The position numbers were made by a program, and so were the translations under genes. Shown one piece after another: positions 46,829 through 55,045 of a DNA stretch of 64,000 nt (its first letter is position 1; every line of letters starts with the position of its first letter). The DNA is from Tsukamurella sp. M9C (GTDB taxonomy: Bacteria > Actinomycetota > Actinomycetes > Mycobacteriales > Mycobacteriaceae). The DNA is taken from positions 1 to 64,000 of the forward strand of contig NZ_JAIULG010000008.1 of assembly GCF_020169415.1 (NCBI RefSeq), written 5' to 3'. The notes beneath the pieces are model-generated. The model did no database searches. It saw only the letters and a program-made list of their open reading frames with translations, and had not been told where the DNA came from.

Positions 46829-47556
46829 TTCGCGTTCTCGACGGTGCCGTCCCTGAGCCGGCCGATCTCCTCGCGCAGGGCGCGGACCTCGGCGGTGAGC
46901 TCGTCGACCTCCCGGTCGGTGCGGCGGGCGCTCGCGTCGACGGCCTTGAGCTGGTCGACGACCCAGCTGGTCGCGGTGCCGATCACGAAGCTGATGAGGC
47001 CGATGCCGACGACCATGAGCAGGAGGGCGACGAACCGGCCCTCCGTGGTCACGGGATAGACGTCGCCGTAGCCGACGGTGGTGACGGTGACGGCCGCCCA
47101 CCACAGGGCGTCGCCGTAGCCGGTGACCTTGGTGTCCGGGGCGCCGCGCTCGGCGTCGAGGAAGGCCAGGCTGCAGAGGAAGACGACCAGGACGGACGTG
47201 GTGCCGACGAAGACCGCGAGGCGTGCACGGGTGAGCCGCGATCGGTGCAGGCCGCCGAGGAGGAGCGGTGCGGCACGGAGTGCCCGGAGCGGGCGGAACG
47301 GCGGCAGCGCGATCGCGAGGAGGTCGATCGGGTGCGTCCGCACGAACCGCCAGCGGTCCGTCGACAGCCGCACCCGGATCGCGTAGTCGGCGACGAAGGC
47401 CGCCCAGATGGCGATGTCGGTCCAGTCCACGAGGTGGCGCATCAGCGGGCTCGGCGCCACGTCGAGCACCTGCACCGCGTAGACGGCGAGGAAGGCCAGC
47501 GCCAGGGCGATCATCACGGGATTCGTCCGGCGCTCCCAGAGTTGCCTGCGGGTCAC
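46807..47556 (-). CDS. Voltage-gated-type potassium channel
   Basis: A 249-residue Kv-like protein with about six membrane segments. An S1-S4-like region (about residues 17-115) includes an Arg-rich stretch (RPLRALRAAPLLLGGLHRSRLTRARL), and a pore follows with the K+ selectivity filter TTVGYGD (about 165-171). A C-terminal coiled coil (LKAVDASARRTDREVDELTAEVRALREEIGRL) probably assembles the tetramer. GTG 47556 is favoured: TACCTT lies six bases ahead, and the 26 residues added by ATG 47634 look uncharacteristic. The end overlaps the clpC terminator. Confidence 0.82.
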   Translation of the reverse strand: MTRRQLWERRTNPVMIALALAFLAVYAVQVLDVAPSPLMRHLVDWTDIAIWAAFVADYAIRVRLSTDRWRFVRTHPIDLLAIALPPFRPLRALRAAPLLLGGLHRSRLTRARLAVFVGTTSVLVVFLCSLAFLDAERGAPDTKVTGYGDALWWAAVTVTTVGYGDVYPVTTEGRFVALLLMVVGIGLISFVIGTATSWVVDQLKAVDASARRTDREVDELTAEVRALREEIGRLRDGTVENAKSRHPEG

Positions 47557-47670
47557 CGGCGAAAGGTACTCCGAGCAGGGCCGTCTCCGCTGGGGAACCG
47601 CGCGCGTTGCGATCCGTGCAGTATGCAATAGCATCGCATCGGTATCTGGAGTTCAGGGTGGGGGTGGGCG

Positions 47671-48213
47671 ATGCGCTGGGACGTGCGGCGGTGGGTGTCC
47701 AGGGTGCTGCTGGCCCTCGCATCGTTGACCGCGCTCGCCACCATGGGGATCGTCGTCGACGAGGACGATCTCGGCGGCTCCCTGTTCCTCGTGGGCGTGG
47801 TCCTGTTCGTCGCCGCCACGGTCCTGCACTGCCGGCGACCGTCGCGACTGTCCGCGCTGGCGATCTGCTACGCGGCGGGCCTCGCCCTGATCCTGCTCGT
47901 GATCCTGCTGGCGGTGACGATCGGCCCGCACCACGCAGGTACGGGCGGGCACTGGGGGTGGCGCGATGCCGCCGTGGGGATCGGGATGTCGTGCCTCATG
48001 GCCCTCGCGACCCTGATCTGGTGTCTCGGCACGGACCCGCCCGGCCGCGCGCTGCGCAGGGCGGCCATCCCGCTGATCGCGGGGATCGCCGCGAGCGCGG
48101 TCCCCGTCCCGGTGATCCACGACCGGGCGGCCGCCGTCGCGATGGTGGCGGCGCTCGTCGGGGTCGTCCTATGCGAGGTCCGCCCCGTGGCGGAGGAGTC
48201 GGAGGCGCCATAG
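47671..48213 (+). CDS. Hypothetical membrane protein
   Basis: A 180-residue protein with about five hydrophobic helices (about residues 10-30, 36-52, 62-83, 97-117, 127-165) and short charged loops; the tail ends VRPVAEESEAP. No family was recognised. ATG 47671 is used; the 5' end lies 115 bases from the start of the divergent channel gene. A membrane role is all that can be said. Confidence 0.55.
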   Translation: MRWDVRRWVSRVLLALASLTALATMGIVVDEDDLGGSLFLVGVVLFVAATVLHCRRPSRLSALAICYAAGLALILLVILLAVTIGPHHAGTGGHWGWRDAAVGIGMSCLMALATLIWCLGTDPPGRALRRAAIPLIAGIAASAVPVPVIHDRAAAVAMVAALVGVVLCEVRPVAEESEAP

Positions 48214-48298
48214 GGCGCGCGAGCGGCGGCCGGATGGCGCGTGGGGGCCCGTCCGAAATTCGCTGGTGCCCGGATCGGCCGGGAACCACACTCGGAGT

Positions 48299-49102
48299 GT
48301 GCTGACCGACGAACAGGTGGAGGATTTCGTCCGCGACGGGTACGTCGCGATCCGTGGGGCGTTCAGCGCCGCGACGGCGGCCGCGGCCCGGGACGTCCTG
48401 TGGGCGGAGATGGCACCGTCGGGCATCGACCGGGACGACCCGTCGACCTGGGACCGGCCCGTGATCAGGCTGGGCGAGCACGGCGAGGAGCCCTTCCGCG
48501 AGGCCGCGGCGTCGTCGCTCGTGGCGGGGGCGGCGGACCGTCTGGCCGGGGCCGGAAAGTGGGCGCCGCGCGTCTCGATCGGCACCTTCCCGGTGCGCTT
48601 CCCGTGTGAGGACGGCCCCGGTGAGGACGGCCCCGGCGACGACGGCTGGCACGTGGACGCCAGCTTTCCGGGCGAACAGCCGGAGGCCTTCCTGCACTGG
48701 CGGGTCAACGTGCGCAGCAAGGGGCGCGCGCTGCTCATGCTGTACCTGTTCTCCGACATCGGCGACGACGACGCCCCGACGCGGCTGCGCGTGGGCTCGC
48801 ACCGGGCGATGGCGAAGATGCTGCAGCCCTACGGGGAGGAGGGGGCGGAGATGGGCGCGCTCATCCCTGAGTTCGCCGCGACCGAGGGGCTGCCGGAGGC
48901 ATGGGCGACGGGAGACGCCGGCGACGTCTACCTCTGCCACCCCTTCCTCGTGCACGCCGCGCAGGCCCTGCTGCCGGGGCCGGGACGCGGCGCCCGGTTC
49001 CTCGCGCAGCCCGCACTGCTCGGAGCGCCCGCCGACCTGGACCGGCCCGAAGAGGAACTCACCCCGGTCGCGCGGGCGATCGTCCTGGGCCGCCGCGGGT
49101 AA
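48299..49102 (+). CDS. Phytanoyl-CoA dioxygenase-like Fe(II)/2-oxoglutarate oxygenase
   Basis: A 267-residue PhyH-family protein with a double-stranded beta-helix core. Iron ligands: HxD in WHVDASFPG (about residues 117-119) and the distal His in YLCHPFLVHAAQ. TRLRVGSHR and an Arg further on suit the 2-oxoglutarate carboxylate. LTDEQVEDFVRDGYVAIRGAFS at the N terminus is typical. GTG 48299 is preferred to GTG 48266. The substrate is unknown, and the gene is not part of an obvious pathway. Confidence 0.8.
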   Translation: MLTDEQVEDFVRDGYVAIRGAFSAATAAAARDVLWAEMAPSGIDRDDPSTWDRPVIRLGEHGEEPFREAAASSLVAGAADRLAGAGKWAPRVSIGTFPVRFPCEDGPGEDGPGDDGWHVDASFPGEQPEAFLHWRVNVRSKGRALLMLYLFSDIGDDDAPTRLRVGSHRAMAKMLQPYGEEGAEMGALIPEFAATEGLPEAWATGDAGDVYLCHPFLVHAAQALLPGPGRGARFLAQPALLGAPADLDRPEEELTPVARAIVLGRRG

Positions 49103-49107
49103 GGATC

Positions 49108-49136
49108 ACGCCGAGTGGATCGGTGGCGCTCGGCGT
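49108..49136 (+). terminator. Hairpin after the PhyH-like gene
   Basis: ACGCCGAG (49108-49115) pairs perfectly with CTCGGCGT (49129-49136) across a 13-base loop, immediately after the stop. No T-run; a weak terminator is likely. Confidence 0.45.
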
Positions 49137-49229
49137 CCGCCGTGCGCAGGCTCGGTGGACCCGGCCGCGGGGCGTGCCGGGCGGTGGTGTGGCGCGCACC
49201 GTCGGAAACGGCGGGAGTAGGTTGGCAGC

Positions 49230-49781
49230 ATGACCGAGGCCGGATTCGATCAGCGCACGTTCCGACATGTGATGGGGCAGTTCTGCACCGGCGTCACGAT
49301 CATCGCGACGTCCAACGCCGAGGAGAACCCGGTCGGCTTCGCGTGCCAGTCGTTCGCCGCGTTGTCGCTGGACCCGCCGCTGGTGCTGTTCTGCCCGATG
49401 AAGACGTCGCGGACGTGGAAGCACATCGAGGCGTCGGGGAAGTTCGCGGTCTCCGTGCTTGGGCAGGAGCAGGAGTCCGTGAGCGCCGCGTTCGGCCGGT
49501 CGGTGGACGACAAGTTCGAGGGCCTGCGGTGGACGCCCTCGCCGCTCGGCAACCCGACGATCGACGGCTCGCTGACGTGGATGGACTGCACGCTCGAGAA
49601 CGTGCTCGACGGGGGAGACCACCACATCGCGATCGGCCGGGTGCACCACCTCGGCGATGTCGACGACGCGAAGCCGCTCCTGTTCTACCGCGGCGCGTAC
49701 CTCTCCACGAACCACCCGCAGCAGCACCCCGCGGCCAGCCTGGAGTCGTTCCTCACCTGGGACTCCGGCGCCTGGCTCTGA
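49230..49781 (+). CDS. Flavin reductase, HsaB-like
   Basis: A 183-residue flavin:NADH reductase of the FMN-binding split-barrel family, very like HsaB (Rv3567c), the reductase partner of the steroid-ring hydroxylase HsaA. GQFCTGVTII, VGFACQSFAALSLDPPLVLFCP (about residues 35-56), SGKFAVSVL and GGDHHIAIGRV support this. No hsaA, hsaC or hsaD gene is nearby, so the oxygenase partner must be elsewhere. TAGGTT ends six bases before ATG 49230, a leaderless start. Confidence 0.85.
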   Translation: MTEAGFDQRTFRHVMGQFCTGVTIIATSNAEENPVGFACQSFAALSLDPPLVLFCPMKTSRTWKHIEASGKFAVSVLGQEQESVSAAFGRSVDDKFEGLRWTPSPLGNPTIDGSLTWMDCTLENVLDGGDHHIAIGRVHHLGDVDDAKPLLFYRGAYLSTNHPQQHPAASLESFLTWDSGAWL

Positions 49782-49874
49782 CGCTCGGGCGCCGGCTGCC
49801 GGTGTGGGGGCGCGTGTTGCCGTGAGAGGCGATGCGTCACGCGCATGGCTCCGCGGAGCGACCTACGACCACCC

Positions 49875-50180
49875 CTACTGGCCGTAGGCGTACCGGAGGT
49901 CGGCGAAGACGAGGGTGCTGATCCGTCGGGCGACGTGGCGGACGTACTCCGGCCCCGGGAGAGGTTCCTCGGCGTACAGGACCCACTGCACGTCGGAGCC
50001 GCCGCCGCCGGGCTCGACGGTGAAGACCACGCGCAGGTCCGGGCGGTCGGGCCACAGCGAGGACCACTCGACCCGCGTCTCGCCGTCGGTGGACAGCACC
50101 GCCGGGGCTACCTCGTCGTCCGTCAGGCGCAGCCAGTGCCGGACGGTGCGCGGAACCGGCGCGGCCAGGTCCTCGCACAC
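49875..50180 (-). CDS. SRPBCC-like protein with an uncertain start
   Basis: At least 101 residues from GTG 50180. The C terminus (TRVEWSSLWPDRPDLRVVFTVE, then STLVFADLRYAYGQ) is like a group of actinobacterial START/SRPBCC proteins. The open frame continues upstream (RDSHEIASRRRNLPAPPRFVCEDL), where relatives have their first strand, but I find no ATG, GTG or TTG there before the mhuD stop. Either an unusual start is used in the 50181-50245 stretch or the gene is 5'-truncated. It is downstream of mhuD on the same strand. Confidence 0.5.
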   Translation of the reverse strand: MCEDLAAPVPRTVRHWLRLTDDEVAPAVLSTDGETRVEWSSLWPDRPDLRVVFTVEPGGGGSDVQWVLYAEEPLPGPEYVRHVARRISTLVFADLRYAYGQ

Positions 50181-50242
50181 GAACCGCGGCGGCGCCGGAA
50201 GGTTCCGGCGCCGGGACGCGATCTCGTGCGAATCCCGTGTGG

Positions 50243-50578
50243 CTACTGCCCGGCCTTGCCCTGCACGTCGAGGACGACCTCGAACTCGAGCAGGTCGGCG
50301 CCCGAGGCGACGGGCTTGCGGCCCTCGCCGCCGCCGGGGTTGCGCTCGCCGGCGTGGGCCTCGCGGGCCGGGCCGTCGCGCCAGGCGGCGAAGGCCTCCT
50401 CGGACTCCCACTGCGTGACCACGAAGTAGCGGTCGTCGCCCTTCACCGGGCGCAGCAGCTGGAAGCCCAGGAAGCCGGGCGAGTTCTCGACCGCGTGCGC
50501 GCGCTGGGCGAACCGCTTCTCGAGCTCGGGGCCCGCGCCCTCGGGGATGTGGATGGCGTTGATCTTCACTACCGACAT
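50243..50578 (-). CDS. mhuD: Heme-degrading monooxygenase MhuD
   Basis: A 111-residue ferredoxin-like alpha+beta barrel protein matching M. tuberculosis MhuD (Rv3592), which splits heme to iron and mycobilin without releasing CO. The functional residues fall at the same numbers: Asn7 (VKINAI), Trp66 (AFAAW) and His75 (AHAG), as does the run ENSPGFLGFQLLRPVKG. An extra Gly-rich insert (about residues 81-88) precedes LLEFEVVLDV. TATCGT lies six bases before ATG 50578, so the transcript is leaderless. It supplies iron from heme. Confidence 0.95.
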   Translation of the reverse strand: MSVVKINAIHIPEGAGPELEKRFAQRAHAVENSPGFLGFQLLRPVKGDDRYFVVTQWESEEAFAAWRDGPAREAHAGERNPGGGEGRKPVASGADLLEFEVVLDVQGKAGQ

Positions 50579-50619
50579 GACCCGACGATACCGTCGCCCG
50601 ACCCGGTAGGTTGGGCCGC

Positions 50620-51390
50620 GTGGATGAGTGTGTGGGCCTGAGAGATTGGGGTGGCCGCGAAGGAGCCGGACCGATCGTGCTGCTGCACGGCCTCATGGGC
50701 CGCGGCCGCACCTGGCGCCGGCAGATCCCGTGGCTGCGCCGCTACGGCCGCGTCTTCACCTTCGACGCCGAATTCCACCGCGGCCCCGGCTTTCCCGTAC
50801 CACCGGACGACATCAGCACCGAGCGCTTCGTCGCCGACGTCGCCGAGATCCTCACCTGCCTGGACCAGGGCCCGGCGACGCTGATCGGGCACTCCATGGG
50901 CGGCCTCCACGCCTGGTGCACCGCCGCCGAGTACCCCGAGCTCGTGCGCGCGCTCGTCGTCGAGGACATGTCGCCCGAGTTCGCCGGCCAGTCCACCGAC
51001 ACCTGGGCGCCCTGGTTCGCCAGCTGGCCCGACCGCTTCGCCTCGCAAGCCGAGTGTGAGGCGCTGTTCGGGCCGGTCGCCGGGCGCTACTTCTACGAGG
51101 CCTTCGACGACGGTGCCCTGCACGGCGAACTCGACGTCTTCCGCGCCATCGCCGACCACTGGGGTCCGCGCGACCACTGGCCGCAGTGGCGGGCCGTGCA
51201 GGCGCCCACCCTGCTCGTCGAGGCCGAGTTCACCGTCGTGCCGCCCGGGGTGGGCGAGCGCATGGTCCGCTCCTACACCGGCCCCGACCTGCGCTACCTC
51301 AAGGTCGACGGTGCCGGCCACCTCGTCCACGACGACGCGCCCGGCGTGTACCGCGGCGCCGTCGAGGCGTTCCTCTCCGGGCTGGACTGA
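50620..51390 (+). CDS. Alpha/beta hydrolase (Rv3591c-like)
   Basis: A 256-residue alpha/beta hydrolase: oxyanion segment LLHGLMGRGRTWRRQI, nucleophile elbow GHSMGG, an acidic residue in TLLVEAEFTVVPP, and the catalytic His in GAGHLVH. The substrate is unknown. TAGGTT (50607-50612) ends seven bases before GTG 50620, giving a leaderless start divergent from mhuD 41 bases away. It lies just ahead of the DNA-glycosylase gene, three bases apart. Confidence 0.85.
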   Translation: MDECVGLRDWGGREGAGPIVLLHGLMGRGRTWRRQIPWLRRYGRVFTFDAEFHRGPGFPVPPDDISTERFVADVAEILTCLDQGPATLIGHSMGGLHAWCTAAEYPELVRALVVEDMSPEFAGQSTDTWAPWFASWPDRFASQAECEALFGPVAGRYFYEAFDDGALHGELDVFRAIADHWGPRDHWPQWRAVQAPTLLVEAEFTVVPPGVGERMVRSYTGPDLRYLKVDGAGHLVHDDAPGVYRGAVEAFLSGLD

Positions 51391-51393
51391 CCG

Positions 51394-52185
51394 GTGCCCG
51401 AGGGCGACACCGTCCACAACCTGGCCGCGCGGCTGCGGCCGGTGTTGGAGAGGAAGGTGCTCACCGCCTGCGACATTCGGGTGCCGCGGTACGCCACAGT
51501 CGACCTGACCGGGCGCGAGGTGAGCGCCGTCACCGCGCGCGGCAAGCACCTGCTGATCGTCGCCGGGAACGCCGTTATCCACAGCCACCTGAAGATGGAG
51601 GGCGAGTGGCACGTGTACCGCCCCGGCGAGCGCTGGCGCCGCCCCGCGCACACCGCCCGCGCGGTGCTCGCCGTCGACGGGGCGCAGGTGGTCGGGTTCT
51701 CCCTCGGAACGCTCGAGATCCTCACGCCCGCCGAGGCCGACGGTGCCCTCGCCCGGCTCGGGCCCGACCCGCTCGGCCCCGACTGGGACGCCGACCGCGC
51801 CGCGGCGAACCTCGCGGCCGAGCCGGAGCGCCCCGTCGGGCTCGCGCTGCTGGACCAGACCGTGCTCGCCGGGGTGGGCAACGTCTACCGTAACGAGCTC
51901 TGCTTCCTGCGCGGCGCGCATCCGGCGACGCCGGTCGGGGAGTGCGGCGACCCGCTCGCCTGGGCCGACGGTGCCGCGCGGCTGCTGCGGGCCAACCTCG
52001 GGCGGACGCGTCGGGTGACGACGGGCGTCGACCGGAACGGCATGCGCGCCTTCGTCTACGACCGCGCGCGGCGCCCCTGCCTGCGCTGTGGGACGGCGAT
52101 CGTCGCGGGCTCCCTCGGCGGTCCGGGCGAGGCGGAGCGGGCGATCTGGTGGTGCCCGCGCTGCCAGCCGCAATCCTCTAACTAA
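51394..52185 (+). CDS. nei: Endonuclease VIII/Fpg-family DNA glycosylase (Nei2-like)
   Basis: A 263-residue base-excision-repair glycosylase/AP lyase for oxidised bases. The catalytic N terminus is PEGDT (Pro2, Glu3 after Met removal). Lys in ARGKHLL and the helix-two-turn-helix element [17 protein letters not shown] (about residues 161-177) are present. A C-terminal zinc finger has CLRCG and WWCPRCQ. GTG 51394 is the start because PEGDT must be N-terminal. The stop lies inside the first operator of the next operon. Confidence 0.93.
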   Translation: MPEGDTVHNLAARLRPVLERKVLTACDIRVPRYATVDLTGREVSAVTARGKHLLIVAGNAVIHSHLKMEGEWHVYRPGERWRRPAHTARAVLAVDGAQVVGFSLGTLEILTPAEADGALARLGPDPLGPDWDADRAAANLAAEPERPVGLALLDQTVLAGVGNVYRNELCFLRGAHPATPVGECGDPLAWADGAARLLRANLGRTRRVTTGVDRNGMRAFVYDRARRPCLRCGTAIVAGSLGGPGEAERAIWWCPRCQPQSSN

Positions 52186-52242
52186 CTAGTTGGTTGACAG
52201 TTGGCGGGATCGGCTCTAATCTTTCAACTAACCAGTTAGTTG
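52180..52242 (+). promoter_or_regulatory. Promoter with two TetR-type operators upstream of the SDR-TetR operon
   Basis: A near-consensus promoter TTGACA (52194-52199), 17-base spacer, TAATCT (52217-52222) is bracketed by AACTAACTAGTTGGTT (52180-52195) and the perfect palindrome CAACTAAC-CA-GTTAGTTG (52225-52242). The first covers the -35 and the second follows the -10. Repression by the TetR protein encoded at the end of the operon is the simple reading. Confidence 0.75.
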
Positions 52243-52259
52243 AATCGAAGGAGAACGAG

Positions 52260-53195
52260 ATGTACCAGGTCAGCGATCAGTCGGGCAGGACCTTCGTGGT
52301 CACCGGGTCGAACAGCGGAACGGGTAAGGAGGCGGCCAAGCGGCTCGCCGCGGCGGGCGCGACCGTGATCATGGCGGTCCGCACGCCGGAGAAGGGGGAG
52401 GCCGCGCGGCAGGAGGTCCTCGCGCAGGTGCCCGGTGCCGACCTCGCGGTCCGGCGCCTCGACCTCGCGGACCTGGCGTCCGTGCGGGCCTTCGCCGACG
52501 GCATCGTCGCCGGCGGTGTCGCGGTCGACGTCCTCGTCAACAACGCGGGCGTCATGACCCCGCCCGAGCGCTTCGAGACCGCCGACGGTTTCGAGCTGCA
52601 GTTCGGCTCGAACTTCCTCGGCCCGTTCGCGCTCACCAACCTCCTGCTGCCCGTGCTGCTCCAGTCCGCGGCGCCGCGCGTCACGACGATGAGCTCCGGC
52701 GTCGCCAACTTCGGCCGCATCGACTTCGACGATCCGCAGTCGCTGCGGAAGTACTCCCCGACCCGCGCCTACGGCCAGTCGAAGCTCGCCGACCTACTCA
52801 TGGCGAACCACCTCGCCGCCGAGAGCGAGCGCCGCGGCTGGGGCCTGCTCAGCGACGCCGCGCACCCCGGCTACACCCAGACCAACCTGCAGACCGCGGG
52901 CGCGAGCCTCGGCGCGGGCAGTGAGCGCGAGTCCGTGGTCACCCGCTTCGCCGGCCGCTTCCTGCCCTCGCAACAGCCCGAGCAGGGCGCCGAGCCGCTG
53001 CTGCTCGCCGCGAGCGATCCGCAGGCCCGGAACGGCGAGTACTACGGCCCCCAAGGACGATTCGGCCTCGTCGGCGCGCCGGGCGTGACCAAGAAGAACA
53101 CGAGGATGCGGGACGCCGACGTCGCCGCGAAGCTGTGGAAGTACGCTGCCGAGGTGACCGGAACCGACCTGCCGCGCGATGCCGCCCGCGCCTAA
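52260..53195 (+). CDS. Short-chain dehydrogenase/reductase (retinol-dehydrogenase-like)
   Basis: A 311-residue SDR with [12 protein letters not shown] (about residues 15-26; Thr replaces the usual Ile of TGxxxGIG), NNAGVM (about 96-101), a Ser in MSSG (about 143-146) and YGQSKLA (Tyr-x3-Lys, about 172-178). This matches the WWOX/retinol-dehydrogenase-like group found widely in actinobacteria. The substrate is unknown. GAAGGAG lies before ATG 52260. Its promoter is enclosed by two palindromes, and the next gene, a TetR repressor, overlaps its end by 17 bases. Confidence 0.87.
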   Translation: MYQVSDQSGRTFVVTGSNSGTGKEAAKRLAAAGATVIMAVRTPEKGEAARQEVLAQVPGADLAVRRLDLADLASVRAFADGIVAGGVAVDVLVNNAGVMTPPERFETADGFELQFGSNFLGPFALTNLLLPVLLQSAAPRVTTMSSGVANFGRIDFDDPQSLRKYSPTRAYGQSKLADLLMANHLAAESERRGWGLLSDAAHPGYTQTNLQTAGASLGAGSERESVVTRFAGRFLPSQQPEQGAEPLLLAASDPQARNGEYYGPQGRFGLVGAPGVTKKNTRMRDADVAAKLWKYAAEVTGTDLPRDAARA

Positions 53196-53748
53196 GCAAC
53201 AGCGCGACGCCGCTGCGACCCGCGCCCGGCTGCTCGACGCCGCGATCGTCGAGTTCGCCGAGCACGGGCTCGCGGGCGCGCGCGTCGACCGGATCGCCGC
53301 CGCGGCCGAGGCCAACAAGCAGCTGATCTACGCCTACTTCGGCAACAAACGGCAGCTCTTCGACGCCGTCATCGAGGGCCGCGTCGCGGAGCTGCTGGAG
53401 ACGGTGCCCTTCACCGCCGAGGACCTGCCCGGCTACGCCGTGCGGTTGCGCGGCTTCAACCGTGCGCACCCCGAGCTGATGCGGCTCGTGCTCTGGCACA
53501 CGCTCGAGTGCCCGGGGGAGTTGCTGGAGCTGGAGTTCACGTCGGACTCGAACGCGAAGAAGATCGCCGCCCTCCAGGCCGCACAGGATGCGGGCGCGGT
53601 CACCGCGGCGACGCCCGCGCCGACGCTGCTCCTCGAGGTGCTCGCTCTCGTGCACGGCGACATCCTCACCGGGGGCAGCGAGGCCGTGGAGGTCATGCTC
53701 GACGACGATGCGCTCGCGGCAGCCGTGCGGCGGCTCACCGCGCCGTAG
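53179..53748 (+). CDS. TetR-family repressor of the SDR operon
   Basis: A 189-residue TetR protein. The HTH (about residues 14-60: [44 protein letters not shown]) is complete. The C-terminal region has the TetR_C pattern [17 protein letters not shown] 53179 lies within the end of the SDR gene, so translation is coupled. As the last gene of a two-gene operon with clear operators at its front, it probably closes a feedback loop responding to a substrate of the SDR. Confidence 0.88.
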   Translation: MPPAPKQQRDAAATRARLLDAAIVEFAEHGLAGARVDRIAAAAEANKQLIYAYFGNKRQLFDAVIEGRVAELLETVPFTAEDLPGYAVRLRGFNRAHPELMRLVLWHTLECPGELLELEFTSDSNAKKIAALQAAQDAGAVTAATPAPTLLLEVLALVHGDILTGGSEAVEVMLDDDALAAAVRRLTAP

Positions 53749-53769
53749 GCCCGGTCGCGGGCCCGGGAC

Positions 53770-54477
53770 TCAGTCGCGCGGCGGCAGCTCGCAGCCGTCG
53801 GGACCGCACGCCTCGGCGTCGTCGCCGCCGATGACGGTGAGCGGCTCCTCACCGCGGGCCTTCGTCAGCGCCTCGGTGAAGACCTCGGGCGGCTGGGCGC
53901 CGGAGACGGCGTACTTGCCGTCGAAGACGAAGAACGGGACGCCGCCGATGCCGATCCGCTTGGCGGTCTCCTCGTCGGCGCGGACCGCGTCCGCGTAGGC
54001 GGACGGATCGTCGAGCACCGCGCGGGCGGCGGCACCGTCGAACCCGGCGGACTCGGCGATGGCGACGAGGCGGTCGCGGCTGCCGAAGGCGGGCGTCGGC
54101 TCGGCGAAGTTCGCGGCGTAGAGCGCGTCGAGCAGCGCCTCCTGCCGGCCGAGCTCGAGGGCCCAATGGAGCAGGCGGTGCATGTCGAAGCTGTTGCCGC
54201 TGTCGCGGCCGTCGACCTGGTAGGGCAGGCCGAGCTGCTGCGCCTGCGCGCCGAGGCCGCGCTCGTTCGCGGCGGCCTGCGCCTCACTGATGCCGTACTT
54301 GGCCGCGATCCGCGGGATGACGGGCTCGGAGTCGCCGGCGGTGGGGTCCAGTTCGTAGGAGCGGTGGATCACCTCGACCTGGTCGCGCTGCGGGAAATCC
54401 GCGAGCGCCTCCTCGAAACGCGCCTTCCCGATGTAGCAGAAGGGGCAGTTGATATCGGTCCAGACGTCCACGCGCAT
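53770..54477 (-). CDS. DsbA-family oxidoreductase, FrnE-like
   Basis: A 235-residue thioredoxin-fold protein with a long helical insertion. The active-site motif is CPFC (residues 11-14) right after the first strand, the cis-Pro is in GVPFF (about 176-180), and an extra Cys pair (CGPDGC) lies near the C terminus. There is no signal peptide, so it acts in the cytoplasm; FrnE-like proteins act as disulfide isomerases or in polyketide and stress contexts. ATG 54477 gives the family start (MRVDVWTDINCPFC). Confidence 0.9.
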   Translation of the reverse strand: MRVDVWTDINCPFCYIGKARFEEALADFPQRDQVEVIHRSYELDPTAGDSEPVIPRIAAKYGISEAQAAANERGLGAQAQQLGLPYQVDGRDSGNSFDMHRLLHWALELGRQEALLDALYAANFAEPTPAFGSRDRLVAIAESAGFDGAAARAVLDDPSAYADAVRADEETAKRIGIGGVPFFVFDGKYAVSGAQPPEVFTEALTKARGEEPLTVIGGDDAEACGPDGCELPPRD

Positions 54478-54643
54478 GAAAGGTTCAACCGTCGGCGGCC
54501 CGCGGTGATTCCGTGCTCCGCGTCACGAACGGGTGGAGGTACTCCTCGTGTCGTCTGATCAGGGGAATCTCACCCGTGGGCGTTGTCGGGTCGTCGCCCG
54601 GCCGCGATCATGGGATTCGACTTGATCGGATGGGAGAGAAGAC

Positions 54644-55003
54644 ATGCAACGTCTCGTATCTCGCGGTACCGCGGTGGCTCTGCTCGCGGCCGCGGTCCTC
54701 GCCGGTGCGGCGCAGCCCGCCAACGCGGCGCGGAATCCGTACTTCCCGAACGGCGCGGTGAACTGGTGCCAGGGTGGACAGGCTCCCGGGTACGGCGGCG
54801 CGCGGTACTGCCTGGGGAAGCCGTACTCCGACGGGAGTTTCTACGCGCAGTCCTGGAGTCTCACGTCGGCGGGCATCTTCGCTCCCGGCGTGTGGCACGC
54901 GACCGCCTCGTGTTCGGTCCGCATCGGTGGATCCATCCAGGGCGGGAGCCCGAACGGCCGACCGTCCTGCGGCGGAGGGCCGCAGTTCATCGACGTCCGG
55001 TGA
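54644..55003 (+). CDS. Small secreted protein, unknown function
   Basis: A 119-residue protein with a Sec signal peptide (cleavage about ANAAR, residue 29). The mature domain of about 90 residues is rich in Gly, Ser and aromatic residues and has four Cys (WCQGG, RYCLG, ASCSV, PSCGG), probably forming two disulfides. Similar small exported proteins occur in mycobacteria without a known role. GGGAGAGAA lies before ATG 54644. A strong hairpin follows the stop. Confidence 0.65.
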   Translation: MQRLVSRGTAVALLAAAVLAGAAQPANAARNPYFPNGAVNWCQGGQAPGYGGARYCLGKPYSDGSFYAQSWSLTSAGIFAPGVWHATASCSVRIGGSIQGGSPNGRPSCGGGPQFIDVR

Positions 55004-55044
55004 CGCGGGCGGTCGCATGTCCATGCCATGTGACCGCCCGCGTC
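55002..55044. terminator. Bidirectional terminator hairpin
   Basis: GACGCGGGCGGTC (55002-55014) pairs perfectly with GACCGCCCGCGTC (55032-55044), between convergent genes ending at 55003 and 55046. Confidence 0.75.
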
Positions 55045-55045
55045 C

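Noticed and set aside
46807-46830. Separate small gene in the clpC terminator region
   Set aside because: The open bases there are the last codons of the convergent potassium-channel gene and the hairpin.
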